IMG/VR virus record: IMGVR_UViG_3300025083_000017
Coordinates: 1-64,000 of that record
Length of the DNA: 64,000 nucleotides
Direction: 5' to 3' (one strand)
Source of the DNA: a virus
Shown: one piece after another, positions 40,068-48,427 of the stretch
Layout of the letters: every line of letters starts with the position of its first letter
Position numbering within the stretch: position 1 is the stretch's first letter
Position numbers and translations under genes: made by a program
The notes under the pieces: generated by a model
Database searches by the model: none
What the model was told of the DNA's origin: nothing
Seen by the model: the letters and a program-made list of their open reading frames with translations, nothing else

Positions 40068-41385
40068 AGAGACCCGCATCGGTTAATCGTTGCTCAAGGG
40101 TTTCGATCTTTGCCATTGCTTCTTGCAATGCCTTAATTGCCATCCACATCATTTTTTGCTCTTTAACACCCTTCCTTGTAGTCGTCGAATTTGTGTCAAA
40201 AGTTGATAGGACTTGGGGGCTAACTGTTTCAATTTGCTGAGCAATGACGCCATAACACTTATCTTCAGAATTGTCTTGGTCATTAAAATGGAATTGCCTC
40301 AATGTCCACTGCTTAAGTTCGCTCCAAGTGCTATCCATGTCAACAATGTTTTTCTTCTCGCGTTCGTCAGAAAGATTAACATTACTGCCAGAGAAATTAC
40401 GAATACCTCCGTCTAGTGAAACATAGTATCTGTAACCATTTCTCGTTGCATTTGTGTTATAAATATGATTAACATTGAGATTATCTGATCTGTTAGTAAC
40501 TACATCTACAGTTGCTGCAGAGCCTCCTATTATTTTTACGCCAGGAACACTGGAATTGGATGCACTTGTGGTGCCAATTAATACCCTGCCCGAGCTGTCG
40601 ATACGCATCCGCTCAGTGTCACTTGTCCCGGTATGAAACTGAAGTGCATCACTAGAAGTTGAACATGTAATAGAGGCACGTTTGCTATTACCAGCGTCTT
40701 CCCAACCAATTTTTCCAATATCACCTGCGTCTTGACCAAGCGTAATTCCAAACTGTGGAGTAGAATGATTTATACCAAGATTGCCACCAGATGTAATCCT
40801 CATCCGCTCGGCGTCATTCGTGAAAAATGACATTGAATCGTCATTATGGTCATACATCAATCGACCTACGTTAAAGTCTGAGTCTCCAAAAAATAGTTGT
40901 GATGTACCTGTATCACTTGGTGCTTCTATTGTTAAAAATGTACCGTTACCTGTGGGTGATTTGATTACTAAACGTTCACGGTCGTCACTAAATCCTGCAA
41001 CTCCAATTACAACTCTACCCGAGCTGTCGATTTGCATGCGCTCGGCAGATGCCGTATAGTCGAAAACCTTAAGCGCGCTTGCTCCGTTTTGGATACCGTA
41101 AATCTTAGAAGTATTAGTATCATTAAGAACTACACCAATGTTGCTAGTTGCACTAGTTCCTTGGATATTTAATAAGTTTGAATCCGTGACAGTAGTTCCA
41201 CCAACTGTCATATTACCACCAGTTACCTGGAGACCACTCTGTGCAGTAATAATACCAACGGAATCAATATTACTTACATCTTCATAAGTGAGTGTACCTG
41301 CAATGGACACCTTGTCATTAGACCCACCAATAGTAATCAGATTACCACTACGGGGATTGATATTATTAGTGAGAATATTTGACAT
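40066..41385 (-). CDS. Tail-fibre or spike protein with S74 self-cleaving chaperone
   Basis: The 439-residue protein has repeats of the type (A/T)ERMRIDSSGR(V)LIG (about 110-130, 180-200 and 240-260), a beta-fibre layout. Residues 323-439 are an S74 intramolecular chaperone, with catalytic Ser339 and Lys344 in LSDEREKKNI and YGVIAQQIETVSP later. This domain helps fibres trimerise and then cuts itself off. It likely contributes to host binding. The gene stands after the inserted GIY-YIG gene and gp23. Confidence 0.85.
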   Translation of the reverse strand: MSNILTNNINPRSGNLITIGGSNDKVSIAGTLTYEDVSNIDSVGIITAQSGLQVTGGNMTVGGTTVTDSNLLNIQGTSATSNIGVVLNDTNTSKIYGIQNGASALKVFDYTASAERMQIDSSGRVVIGVAGFSDDRERLVIKSPTGNGTFLTIEAPSDTGTSQLFFGDSDFNVGRLMYDHNDDSMSFFTNDAERMRITSGGNLGINHSTPQFGITLGQDAGDIGKIGWEDAGNSKRASITCSTSSDALQFHTGTSDTERMRIDSSGRVLIGTTSASNSSVPGVKIIGGSAATVDVVTNRSDNLNVNHIYNTNATRNGYRYYVSLDGGIRNFSGSNVNLSDEREKKNIVDMDSTWSELKQWTLRQFHFNDQDNSEDKCYGVIAQQIETVSPQVLSTFDTNSTTTRKGVKEQKMMWMAIKALQEAMAKIETLEQRLTDAGL

Positions 41386-41404
41386 CGATCAAATTACTTT
41401 TTTA

Positions 41405-41896
41405 CTATTTATCAATCAGTTTCCATCTATAACTACCAGCTGTCTTCCTTTTACCACTACATGCCATACTTATCATACTGACAGACACACCCGCAAAATT
41501 TGCAGCATCCTGCAAACTATCAAATACTTCTTCGGTATCAAGGTTTATTACTGATTTGGCCACAGCTTTTGATAGGATTTTTTTCTTCTCTTCCGAACAG
41601 GGGATACCATAACTACCACCGTCTCCACCAAGGGTTGCGTTATACTCTGGTTTAATTTTATCAATCCAATATACCTCCCTAGTACCCTGGTCTTCTTTAC
41701 TACACTCCTCTAATATACTCCACTCAAACATATCTCTACCATACTTGATAAGTGCATTAGGGAAAGGGTGGTTATATCCTTTATTATTTGCATACCACCA
41801 GTGTGTGCTTTCTCTCTGTCTCAAACGTTTATAAGTGGTGCGACCAATATAGGATTTACCATTCTTTTTATTAACGGCCTGGTAAATATATGCCAT
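41405..41896 (-). CDS. GIY-YIG homing endonuclease, free-standing
   Basis: The 163-residue enzyme begins with YIYQAVNKKNGKSYIGRTTY, the GIY-YIG motif (YIY...YIG, Arg18). It continues with WSILEECSKED and NATLGGDGGSYG, a NUMOD3-like turn. The C-terminal region VAKSVINLDTEEVFDSLQDA with AGVSVSMISMAC is a NUMOD1-type DNA-binding helix. It sits between gp23 and the tail-fibre gene with its own late promoter, as expected for a mobile gene. A homing site probably lies in a conserved structural gene of related phages. Confidence 0.85.
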   Translation of the reverse strand: MAYIYQAVNKKNGKSYIGRTTYKRLRQRESTHWWYANNKGYNHPFPNALIKYGRDMFEWSILEECSKEDQGTREVYWIDKIKPEYNATLGGDGGSYGIPCSEEKKKILSKAVAKSVINLDTEEVFDSLQDAANFAGVSVSMISMACSGKRKTAGSYRWKLIDK

Positions 41897-41918
41897 GATT
41901 ATTTTTAGCTTCTTAACT

Positions 41919-41926
41919 TATTTATA
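41919..41926 (-). promoter_or_regulatory. T4-type late promoter of the GIY-YIG gene
   Basis: A perfect TATAAATA lies 23 bases before the ATG at 41896 and directly after the gp23 terminator. Confidence 0.82.
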
Positions 41927-41937
41927 AGAGTATGCAT

Positions 41938-41965
41938 AAAAAAAAGACCCCCCGAAGGAGGTCTT
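41938..41965 (-). terminator. Rho-independent terminator after gp23
   Basis: On the minus strand AAGACCTCC and GGGGGGTCTT pair around a TTC-type loop with one mismatch, followed by eight T. It ends the gp20-gp23 late transcript. Confidence 0.88.
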
Positions 41966-41986
41966 GATAATCAATGAGGCTAGAGC

Positions 41987-43411
41987 CTACATCAAATTTT
42001 TGACAGCAACTCTTCTGTAGTAACGGTTGGAGTTGATGCGGAGTCTGCCAAGACCCTGAGTTGTACCTTCGGCAAAGGGGTTCGCTACGAGTCCGTAACG
42101 AGTCTTGAAGCCGATTTTGGGTTGGAAGGTGTTCTCTCCAACTGCACGAACCATCTGAAGAGGAACGTATGGGCAGTAGAACAAGCCAGCGTCATAAGGT
42201 GAAGAACCCTTATAACCAACGACGTAGTACTGATTACCACCAGCCGCGTTAGCAGAGGTCAGGTTAGCAGAATATGGGTCGATGTATACACGGAACTTAC
42301 CGTTGATCGTACCAGCGAATGTGTTACCCGTGTCATCGACATTCAGGTTTGCATTCAGTGCTGGGGTGTAATCAAGGATACCAGCCATGGTCAGTGCGGA
42401 AGCAACGTCTGCGGAACACAGAACCATGTTGCCCTTTCCTCTACGAGTTCTTTGAGCAATCGCGTTAGCGTCTCTCTCGATTTGGAACAGAAGTCCTTTG
42501 AACTTCTCAACGGACCAACGACCATTGGAGTCAACGTCCAGGTCGAAGATACCAGCAGTTGCGGTGTTAGAAACAGCGCCTTGCTCAGCAACTTTGTAGA
42601 TGGTACGGATAACTTCTCTGTTGATTTCCGCAAGGATTTCAGTAGAGAGGATGTTAGCCAGTTCGGCTTCAGCGTTAAGACCGTGAATAGCCTTAAGGTC
42701 TTGTGCCAGTTCCAAGCTGTACTCTGCTTTCAGAGCTCTAGACTTGGCGGTTACGGTGACTTTCTCGATCGAGAAGGCCATCTGATTGAACTGATCGCCA
42801 GTACCTGCTCCCAGGTTCTCAGCGTCACCAGTCTGCATTCCTTCACCAACGTTATATGGTGAGGGGTTCGTGGTTGCGGTACCAACGGGGTTCAGAACTG
42901 AAGGGTTAGGACCATTCTGTGAGGTAGTACCAAGACCAACAGGGCCATCGGCGAAACCACCTTCAAGATTGAATCCATCATCCTGACCAGCGAATGCTGT
43001 ATTAGCTTCGTTGAACAGTGCTTCGTCGCCAGACTGATTCTCATAACGTGAACGCATCGCGAAGATGAGTCCAGTAGGTCCGTTCATTGGTTGAACGCCA
43101 GCCAGGTCATATGCGACCAGGTTAGGCATTGCACGTCTGATCAAGGAGATCAGTACGGGGTCGAAACCAGCAACAGGGCCGGATGCGGGGGCAGAACCAC
43201 TGAAACCAGCAGGGTTACTACCTGCAGAGTTAGTGGGGGATTCCATCAGGTTGATACCCTGACTGAATGCTGCTTCCTCACGGAGGAATTTTTCTTGGTT
43301 CTCGAGCAGGACTGCGGTTACGCTTCTACGGTGTGAATCCTTGATTGGATCAAGGCCTTCATAGTCGAGAAGTGGACTCCACTTTTCCTGCAGATGTTCA
43401 GATTGAAACAT
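41987..43411 (-). CDS. 23: Major capsid protein, T4 gp23-like
   Basis: The 474-residue precursor builds the head lattice. Residues 54-58 (NLMES) contain a site that fits the gp21 cleavage rule (L/I-x-E then A/G/S), giving a mature chain from about residue 58. A Gly/Ala linker GFSGSAPASGPVAGFD (69-84) follows, then LISLIRRAMPNLVAYDLAGV, a hallmark of cyanophage gp23. The C-terminal segment (FKTRYGLVANPFAEG) is also typical. AGGTAAA precedes the ATG. Confidence 0.95.
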   Translation of the reverse strand: MFQSEHLQEKWSPLLDYEGLDPIKDSHRRSVTAVLLENQEKFLREEAAFSQGINLMESPTNSAGSNPAGFSGSAPASGPVAGFDPVLISLIRRAMPNLVAYDLAGVQPMNGPTGLIFAMRSRYENQSGDEALFNEANTAFAGQDDGFNLEGGFADGPVGLGTTSQNGPNPSVLNPVGTATTNPSPYNVGEGMQTGDAENLGAGTGDQFNQMAFSIEKVTVTAKSRALKAEYSLELAQDLKAIHGLNAEAELANILSTEILAEINREVIRTIYKVAEQGAVSNTATAGIFDLDVDSNGRWSVEKFKGLLFQIERDANAIAQRTRRGKGNMVLCSADVASALTMAGILDYTPALNANLNVDDTGNTFAGTINGKFRVYIDPYSANLTSANAAGGNQYYVVGYKGSSPYDAGLFYCPYVPLQMVRAVGENTFQPKIGFKTRYGLVANPFAEGTTQGLGRLRINSNRYYRRVAVKNLM

Positions 43412-43454
43412 TTGCTTTACCTAATAGTTTGTTTTGTTTGAATGAATGTTAAAT

Positions 43455-44504
43455 TCAGCTTTTGAACGCACCCAGTGTTCTGAGATATGCATCCATGGAT
43501 CCTGCAACAGGAGCAGGGGTACTATCCACACCCTCGGAAAGGGTTTGGGGAGCGTCAGATTTTGTAGTTGGAGTTCTGGAGAAGTATGACTCCTTCAGGG
43601 TTTCCAGCTTTTCACGATATTCTTCTTCACTTTCAAACTCAATACTTTCAGCGAGTGAAGCGAGCTTCTCTTTCTGTGTAGCGGCAAGGCCTTCAGAAAC
43701 GTTATCAAGAATATTGTCAGAAACTGACTCGGCAAGACGCTTGTTCAAGCCGATATTCTTATCAATTTGCTCGTTGAGTTTTGTCTCCATATCATCAAGT
43801 TTGTCTACCATGCTCTCAAGAACATCATATTTTTCTTCAGGGATAGTTACATAATGCTCTTCAAATAGACCCTTCATTCCAGAGAGGAAGGATTCTGTCA
43901 TTTCGGTCTTGAGACCATGTTCGATTGCCAACTCATTCTCAGTCATCCACTCTTGGCAGATATACTCAAGATACGAGTCAACTCTTTCAGTAAGAGATTC
44001 CTTAAGGGTTTCTCTTTCTTCGTCCAGTCTGGCTTCAAACTGAACTTCCAGGGTTTCCTGGATTTCTTTGATTTTAGAGGTTAATGCGGCTTCAAAGATG
44101 ACCTTAGCCTTTTCTTTGAATTCTTCGGAGAGCTCTTCGCCACCGAGAAGTGCGTTTACATCTTCTTCAATGTCGATGCCTTCGTCTTCAGAAACAATCT
44201 CTTCTTCTTCAAGAACTTCTTCTTCTGCAGATTCGATTTCTTCTTTAGCCATTGATTTCATTGCATCAGCCTTAGCAGCTTTTGAATTTACTACATCGTT
44301 AACTGTTTTGATCTTAGGCTCATTGAGCTTTGCAGAATCATCGTCAGCTCTGTAGTTTTCTGGTGTTGGACCGCCAAGATCCTCGTAAGAAGGTGAAAGA
44401 CCTTCGCCGGGATTTGATAGCTTCTGCATTGGTTCAGCAGATTGAGCGTTGGCGTTCACAGCAGTTTTAGATTGCTCCATTTCTTGTAAATCTCCACGAG
44501 ACAT
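43455..44504 (-). CDS. 22: Prohead scaffold protein, T4 gp22-like
   Basis: The 349-residue acidic, coiled-coil protein has long Glu-rich stretches (EEEVLEEEEIVSEDEGIDIE) and helices with regular heptads. Such cores shape the head and are then cut by gp21 and lost. It lies directly upstream of gp23 and has a perfect late box before it. It ends with a small Gly-free tail (MDAYLRTLGAFKS). Confidence 0.9.
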   Translation of the reverse strand: MSRGDLQEMEQSKTAVNANAQSAEPMQKLSNPGEGLSPSYEDLGGPTPENYRADDDSAKLNEPKIKTVNDVVNSKAAKADAMKSMAKEEIESAEEEVLEEEEIVSEDEGIDIEEDVNALLGGEELSEEFKEKAKVIFEAALTSKIKEIQETLEVQFEARLDEERETLKESLTERVDSYLEYICQEWMTENELAIEHGLKTEMTESFLSGMKGLFEEHYVTIPEEKYDVLESMVDKLDDMETKLNEQIDKNIGLNKRLAESVSDNILDNVSEGLAATQKEKLASLAESIEFESEEEYREKLETLKESYFSRTPTTKSDAPQTLSEGVDSTPAPVAGSMDAYLRTLGAFKS

Positions 44505-44541
44505 TTGAGGGTACTCCGATTAACCTTTTTTAATCTATATT

Positions 44542-44549
44542 TATTTATA
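44542..44549 (-). promoter_or_regulatory. T4-type late promoter of gp22
   Basis: A perfect TATAAATA lies 38 bases before the gp22 ATG at 44504. Scaffold and capsid genes downstream should be expressed late from it. Confidence 0.85.
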
Positions 44550-44570
44550 ATTTGTTTATTTCAATACCTT

Positions 44571-45221
44571 TTAAAGATTATTCAAAAAGTTGTTGAAAAG
44601 GTCGAGCTTTTGCTCGTCAAGTTGCTTAGTAGTTACAAGTGTGTTAATATGCTTGTAAGTTTTGGCGGCTTGTTGTTCTCTAAGAATACCACCATCCCAG
44701 ATCCACTCTTTACCTTCCATGATACCTTCAACGAAAGCATCAGGTGCAGAAGGGTCTGCAACAATATCAGCAGCAGTGGCCAACATAAAGTCAGAACCAA
44801 CAACGTTGATACCATCTCTAGTTTTGGTCAGTGATCCAATGCCTCTAGAAGAAACTCCCAGTTTGACACCTTCACCAATAAGTGATTGTGCAATCTGACC
44901 CATTGGGGTTGAGAGGATTTTTGCCTTACCAATGAAGTTTGTTCCACTTTCTTTGAGTGAAACAATTTTGTGACTGACACGATCCAAGTTGACTGTTGGA
45001 CCATCAGGATGACCCAATTCACCAAGGGCCCTACCACACTCAATATGGTTTTCTGAGTATCGTTGGACTTCCTTTCTCAGGCCCTCCATTTGATACATTC
45101 TTCCATTACGATTGCAGATGTCTCCTTGAAGGAAGATACCTTCAATGAACATACTTTTTTTACCGTTCTTTTCTTCAACGATAAAATCAACTGTTTCGAT
45201 TTCTTCTCTAATAAGTTGCAT
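44571..45221 (-). CDS. 21: Prohead protease, T4 gp21-like
   Basis: Gp21 cuts gp23, scaffold and core proteins during head maturation. Catalytic elements seen are His in GELGHPDGP and Ser in KLGVSSRGIG, as in the T4 family. Length 216 residues is normal. It lies between the core proteins and gp22, as in T4, though a structural gene (45227-45775) is inserted next to it. Confidence 0.92.
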   Translation of the reverse strand: MQLIREEIETVDFIVEEKNGKKSMFIEGIFLQGDICNRNGRMYQMEGLRKEVQRYSENHIECGRALGELGHPDGPTVNLDRVSHKIVSLKESGTNFIGKAKILSTPMGQIAQSLIGEGVKLGVSSRGIGSLTKTRDGINVVGSDFMLATAADIVADPSAPDAFVEGIMEGKEWIWDGGILREQQAAKTYKHINTLVTTKQLDEQKLDLFNNFLNNL

Positions 45222-45226
45222 TGTTC

Positions 45227-45775
45227 TCAGGATCTTTGTACTTGTTGGATGTGAACGGTGCCAGTTCCAGATGCTGTAACTGCAGCAACCTTAATTGACC
45301 TTCTCAATGTTGCATAATTTGGATCAAATGTTCCTACAACGGAGGAAGAATTATAATCAATGACACATCTTGTACCAAAAAATCCACCAATATTAGCGGT
45401 ATTATTGACTGATAGAACGTTTTGATGTGCAAAATCAAATGCTGATTGACCATCAACAGTCAACGATACTGCCTCTCCTACTCCAAAAGGACATCCAGTT
45501 CCTTCTGGAAAATCTAGAGTTGTAGTAGTTCCTTTTGTGTATGCAACAACTCTTTGAGATGCTACAGGTCCAAGCGAAATCTCTGCAGTATCAGTTGTAG
45601 TTACAAAGAAGTCTGAAGAAGTTGCAGTTGGGTTATTGCCATATGCAATATGAACCCCTGCATTCAGTGCTACAATTCTAATAGTATCCGATTGTTGCGG
45701 AATTGCTGATGTTTGAGTAGAAGAAGTACTAGTTGCAAAAGTAGTATTGACTCCTACTGGTCGTGTCGCGCCCAT
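45227..45775 (-). CDS. Structural-type hypothetical protein inserted beside gp21
   Basis: The 182-residue protein is rich in Thr, Ser, Ala and Val with beta-type alternation (TIRIVALNAGVHIAYGNNP, RVVAYTKGTTTTLDF). Cys at about 95 and 137 might pair. It begins MGATRPVGVNTTF and has a CTAAATA-type box upstream. Virion location is inferred from the setting and composition; no family is recognised. Confidence 0.65.
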   Translation of the reverse strand: MGATRPVGVNTTFATSTSSTQTSAIPQQSDTIRIVALNAGVHIAYGNNPTATSSDFFVTTTDTAEISLGPVASQRVVAYTKGTTTTLDFPEGTGCPFGVGEAVSLTVDGQSAFDFAHQNVLSVNNTANIGGFFGTRCVIDYNSSSVVGTFDPNYATLRRSIKVAAVTASGTGTVHIQQVQRS

Positions 45776-45814
45776 TATTTTAATTACAATAGTTACTTAT
45801 AAAGGTATTTAGTA

Positions 45815-46018
45815 TTACTCTTCTTCTGAAGGTCCTGTTTCTACCTCAGATTCAATTTCTTCATCAGAAACTGGCTCATCAAAAATTGATGCGGCAACGT
45901 TTGGTCTGATAGTTTCAATCTGTTCTGCACTCTTTGCAAACAAAATGTCTTTGATTTTATCACTGATTTGTGATGCAGACTCGTCATCTTTGACGAGCAT
46001 GTCCATAAGGTCATCCAT
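45815..46018 (-). CDS. Prohead core protein, gp68-like
   Basis: A 67-residue acidic protein: MDDLMDMLVKDDESASQISD, then IKDILFAKSAEQIETIRPNV and an acidic tail. It occupies the place of the small gp67/gp68 prohead core proteins between gp20 and gp21. The family call is by position and pattern; a gp67 identity cannot be excluded. Confidence 0.65.
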   Translation of the reverse strand: MDDLMDMLVKDDESASQISDKIKDILFAKSAEQIETIRPNVAASIFDEPVSDEEIESEVETGPSEEE

Positions 46019-46046
46019 GTTGATTAATAATTACTTTAAAGTTTAT

Positions 46047-47723
46047 TTAGATTACACCACCGGCTGGATTTTTTGGAGCCGCTGGATCTTTGGGTATTTC
46101 TGGTGACTGAATTGCATCGCCACCACCAGTATCAGGTGGAAGTGCACCACCCATTTCTGGGCCCCCAGCCATTCCAGGATCCATTGCAATTGCATTAGGA
46201 TCGGGAATTACACCGTTTTCGATTTCTTTTTCGATCAATTCATCTTGCTCAATAATTTCATCATCAGTCTGACGGAAGATACTTCTTCTTATATAATCAG
46301 AAGAGTAATACTTACCAATATATGGTTCCATCAATGTTGCAAGATTAATTCTTTCTGTCAGCAACTCTGCATCTTTTAGTTCTGCAAAGTGATTGTCATA
46401 CATGAAGTCATATTGGATATGATCTGCCATGTACTCCCAATCTTCGGGAGTCACAATATTCTTAAGAAGAAGTTGAGTTCTCAACATGTCGTTAAACATA
46501 TCAGAGAATCTCTTTCTCATTCTTCCAACAAACTTGGAGAACTTAACCTCGTCTCTCAAGATTTCAGAAGAACGACCCAGTGACATACCAGAACCTTCAC
46601 CTTCAATTCTGGTTTCAGGAACATTCAATGCCCTATAAAGTTTTCTTTGGAAGTAATTGATATCAGTGATTTCGCCAAGGTTCTGACCACCAGGAAGTGT
46701 AGTAATTTCAGTACCACGACCACCTTCTCTTCTAGGTAACCAGAAGTCTTCCATCATAGACATGAACTTCTTATCATCACGAAGTTCGCCAGTGTTTGCA
46801 TCATAGACTAACTTGTTTCTATAACGCATCATGACATCACGCAGATACTGTTCTGCCTTCTGTTTGGGAAGATTACCAACATCAATATAGAAGATTCTTC
46901 TTTCTGGTGCTCTTGATAGTCTGTAGATAACCAAACTATCCTCAATCATCATCAACTGATTGAGTGGTTTGATTGCCTTATGCATCCAGGACAATGTAAG
47001 TCCTTTGTTTCTATCTACCAGACCAGATGTACAATAGGTAACAGAATCACGAGTCATCTTGACTCCTTTCTGTGGATTACCACCATACCCAGTACCAGTA
47101 CGAGCATCTGGAGTGTAGATGAAGAATTCTTCTATCTCTGGAAAATCGTATGAAGTTTCATTGGAATTTGTAAATGCTGTTTGTGATGTTTGAAGACTAT
47201 CAGGACCCTTCTTCTTTAACTTACGAACATACCGCATTTTTGCCGAGTCAATGTATCTCAGCTCTTGAATACCATCTTGTGGTTTCTTTTGGTCAATAAC
47301 TTTATTATAGTAAAGTCTTCCGTCAATATACCAATTCCTAAAGATTTCGTGTGCCTTCTTATCAAAGTCAAGAAGTTCAAGAATGTATCTAAACTCTTCT
47401 CTTACCTTTTTCTTGATATTATCACTTGCACTTAGATTGGACAGTTCGATTGATACTGGAGTATCATTTGTATCTGAAACAATTGCTTCGTTTACAATAT
47501 CTTCGATCGCACTATCACATTCTGGATAGAGTGCCATCTGACGATATCGTCTGATTAAATCAGTCTCGTTCTTATATACGCCTTCAATATCTACGTAGCT
47601 ACCAAAAAAACCGCTACTGACATAGTTCTCCGATCCATCCTGATTATTGGGTGGAATCGGAGATACTACACCAGGCGGTGTTTTTTCGCCATCTTCAATT
47701 GAGTAACCAAATAGTCTCGCCAT
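46047..47723 (-). CDS. 20: Portal protein, T4 gp20-like
   Basis: The 558-residue portal forms the dodecameric gate for DNA packaging. Typical cyanophage gp20 segments are DLIRRYRQMALYPECDSAIE, VIYRLSRAPERRIFYIDVGN, and LPRREGGRGTEITTLPGG. The end is Pro/Gly-rich (GGALPPDTGGGDA). GATAAATA and a TATATT region lie upstream, and it is followed by the small core gene. Confidence 0.95.
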   Translation of the reverse strand: MARLFGYSIEDGEKTPPGVVSPIPPNNQDGSENYVSSGFFGSYVDIEGVYKNETDLIRRYRQMALYPECDSAIEDIVNEAIVSDTNDTPVSIELSNLSASDNIKKKVREEFRYILELLDFDKKAHEIFRNWYIDGRLYYNKVIDQKKPQDGIQELRYIDSAKMRYVRKLKKKGPDSLQTSQTAFTNSNETSYDFPEIEEFFIYTPDARTGTGYGGNPQKGVKMTRDSVTYCTSGLVDRNKGLTLSWMHKAIKPLNQLMMIEDSLVIYRLSRAPERRIFYIDVGNLPKQKAEQYLRDVMMRYRNKLVYDANTGELRDDKKFMSMMEDFWLPRREGGRGTEITTLPGGQNLGEITDINYFQRKLYRALNVPETRIEGEGSGMSLGRSSEILRDEVKFSKFVGRMRKRFSDMFNDMLRTQLLLKNIVTPEDWEYMADHIQYDFMYDNHFAELKDAELLTERINLATLMEPYIGKYYSSDYIRRSIFRQTDDEIIEQDELIEKEIENGVIPDPNAIAMDPGMAGGPEMGGALPPDTGGGDAIQSPEIPKDPAAPKNPAGGVI

Positions 47724-47756
47724 TGCAATATATTTACTAGAAGTGTATCTCCTAGT

Positions 47757-47764
47757 TATTTATC
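47757..47764 (-). promoter_or_regulatory. Possible late promoter variant GATAAATA before gp20
   Basis: GATAAATA on the minus strand overlaps the gp19 stop and lies 34 bases before the gp20 ATG. First base differs from the consensus. Confidence 0.45.
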
Positions 47765-48395
47765 ACTCAATCAAAACTTCACCAGCACCACTACCAGAAG
47801 ACTCCAGTGAGTTGCCAATCGTATAGTATTGAACATCGAATGATACAGTAAATTCTTCTAGCGTATCCCCACTATCATATCCGAGTGCAATTTCACTGAT
47901 ATTCGTTGGGAAAATATCGAAGAACTTATACGTTCTCAGAACTGCGGACTGACCACCACTATTCGTGGTTGAAAATCTTTCAGCACCTCTACCGAGTTGC
48001 TGAACATATGCGTCAGTCATATACGATGATGGGTTGGTAACACCAGTTGCATCATCAAGTTTGCTGATAACGTTTGCCCATCTCTCGAACGATGTTCTGA
48101 GTTGAAAGTCTTCATCATTGATGATGGTGACTGTCCATGGGTCAAAGGTTCTGTCTCCAGCAACCTTTAATTGTCTACCTCTAAAAGGTACAGGAATTGA
48201 AGGTGTGTTTGAAGCGGGAAGGGCTGCAGCCTTACAAAGGAACTTAAATGTTCCATTCTCCGACTGGTCACCACTACCCCAGGCATCAGAAATTGCTGAT
48301 GGGAATGATGGAATTGAAACTTCAAATAGATTGGGGCGGGCGCCACCGCCCGCTAATCTAGATTTGAATTGTGATAATGATTTTGTGTCTGCCAT
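47763..48395 (-). CDS. 19: Tail tube protein, T4 gp19-like
   Basis: The 210-residue protein forms the inner tail tube. It has LPASNTPSIPVPFRGRQLKV, DFQLRTSFERWAN, and FFDIFPTNISEIALGY, the core of the gp19 family, and ends with a Gly/Ser tail. It follows gp18, the T4 order. AGGAGG precedes its ATG. Confidence 0.93.
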   Translation of the reverse strand: MADTKSLSQFKSRLAGGGARPNLFEVSIPSFPSAISDAWGSGDQSENGTFKFLCKAAALPASNTPSIPVPFRGRQLKVAGDRTFDPWTVTIINDEDFQLRTSFERWANVISKLDDATGVTNPSSYMTDAYVQQLGRGAERFSTTNSGGQSAVLRTYKFFDIFPTNISEIALGYDSGDTLEEFTVSFDVQYYTIGNSLESSGSGAGEVLIE

Positions 48396-48427
48396 TAGTT
48401 GATCCTCCTAGTAGTTATTTAATATAA

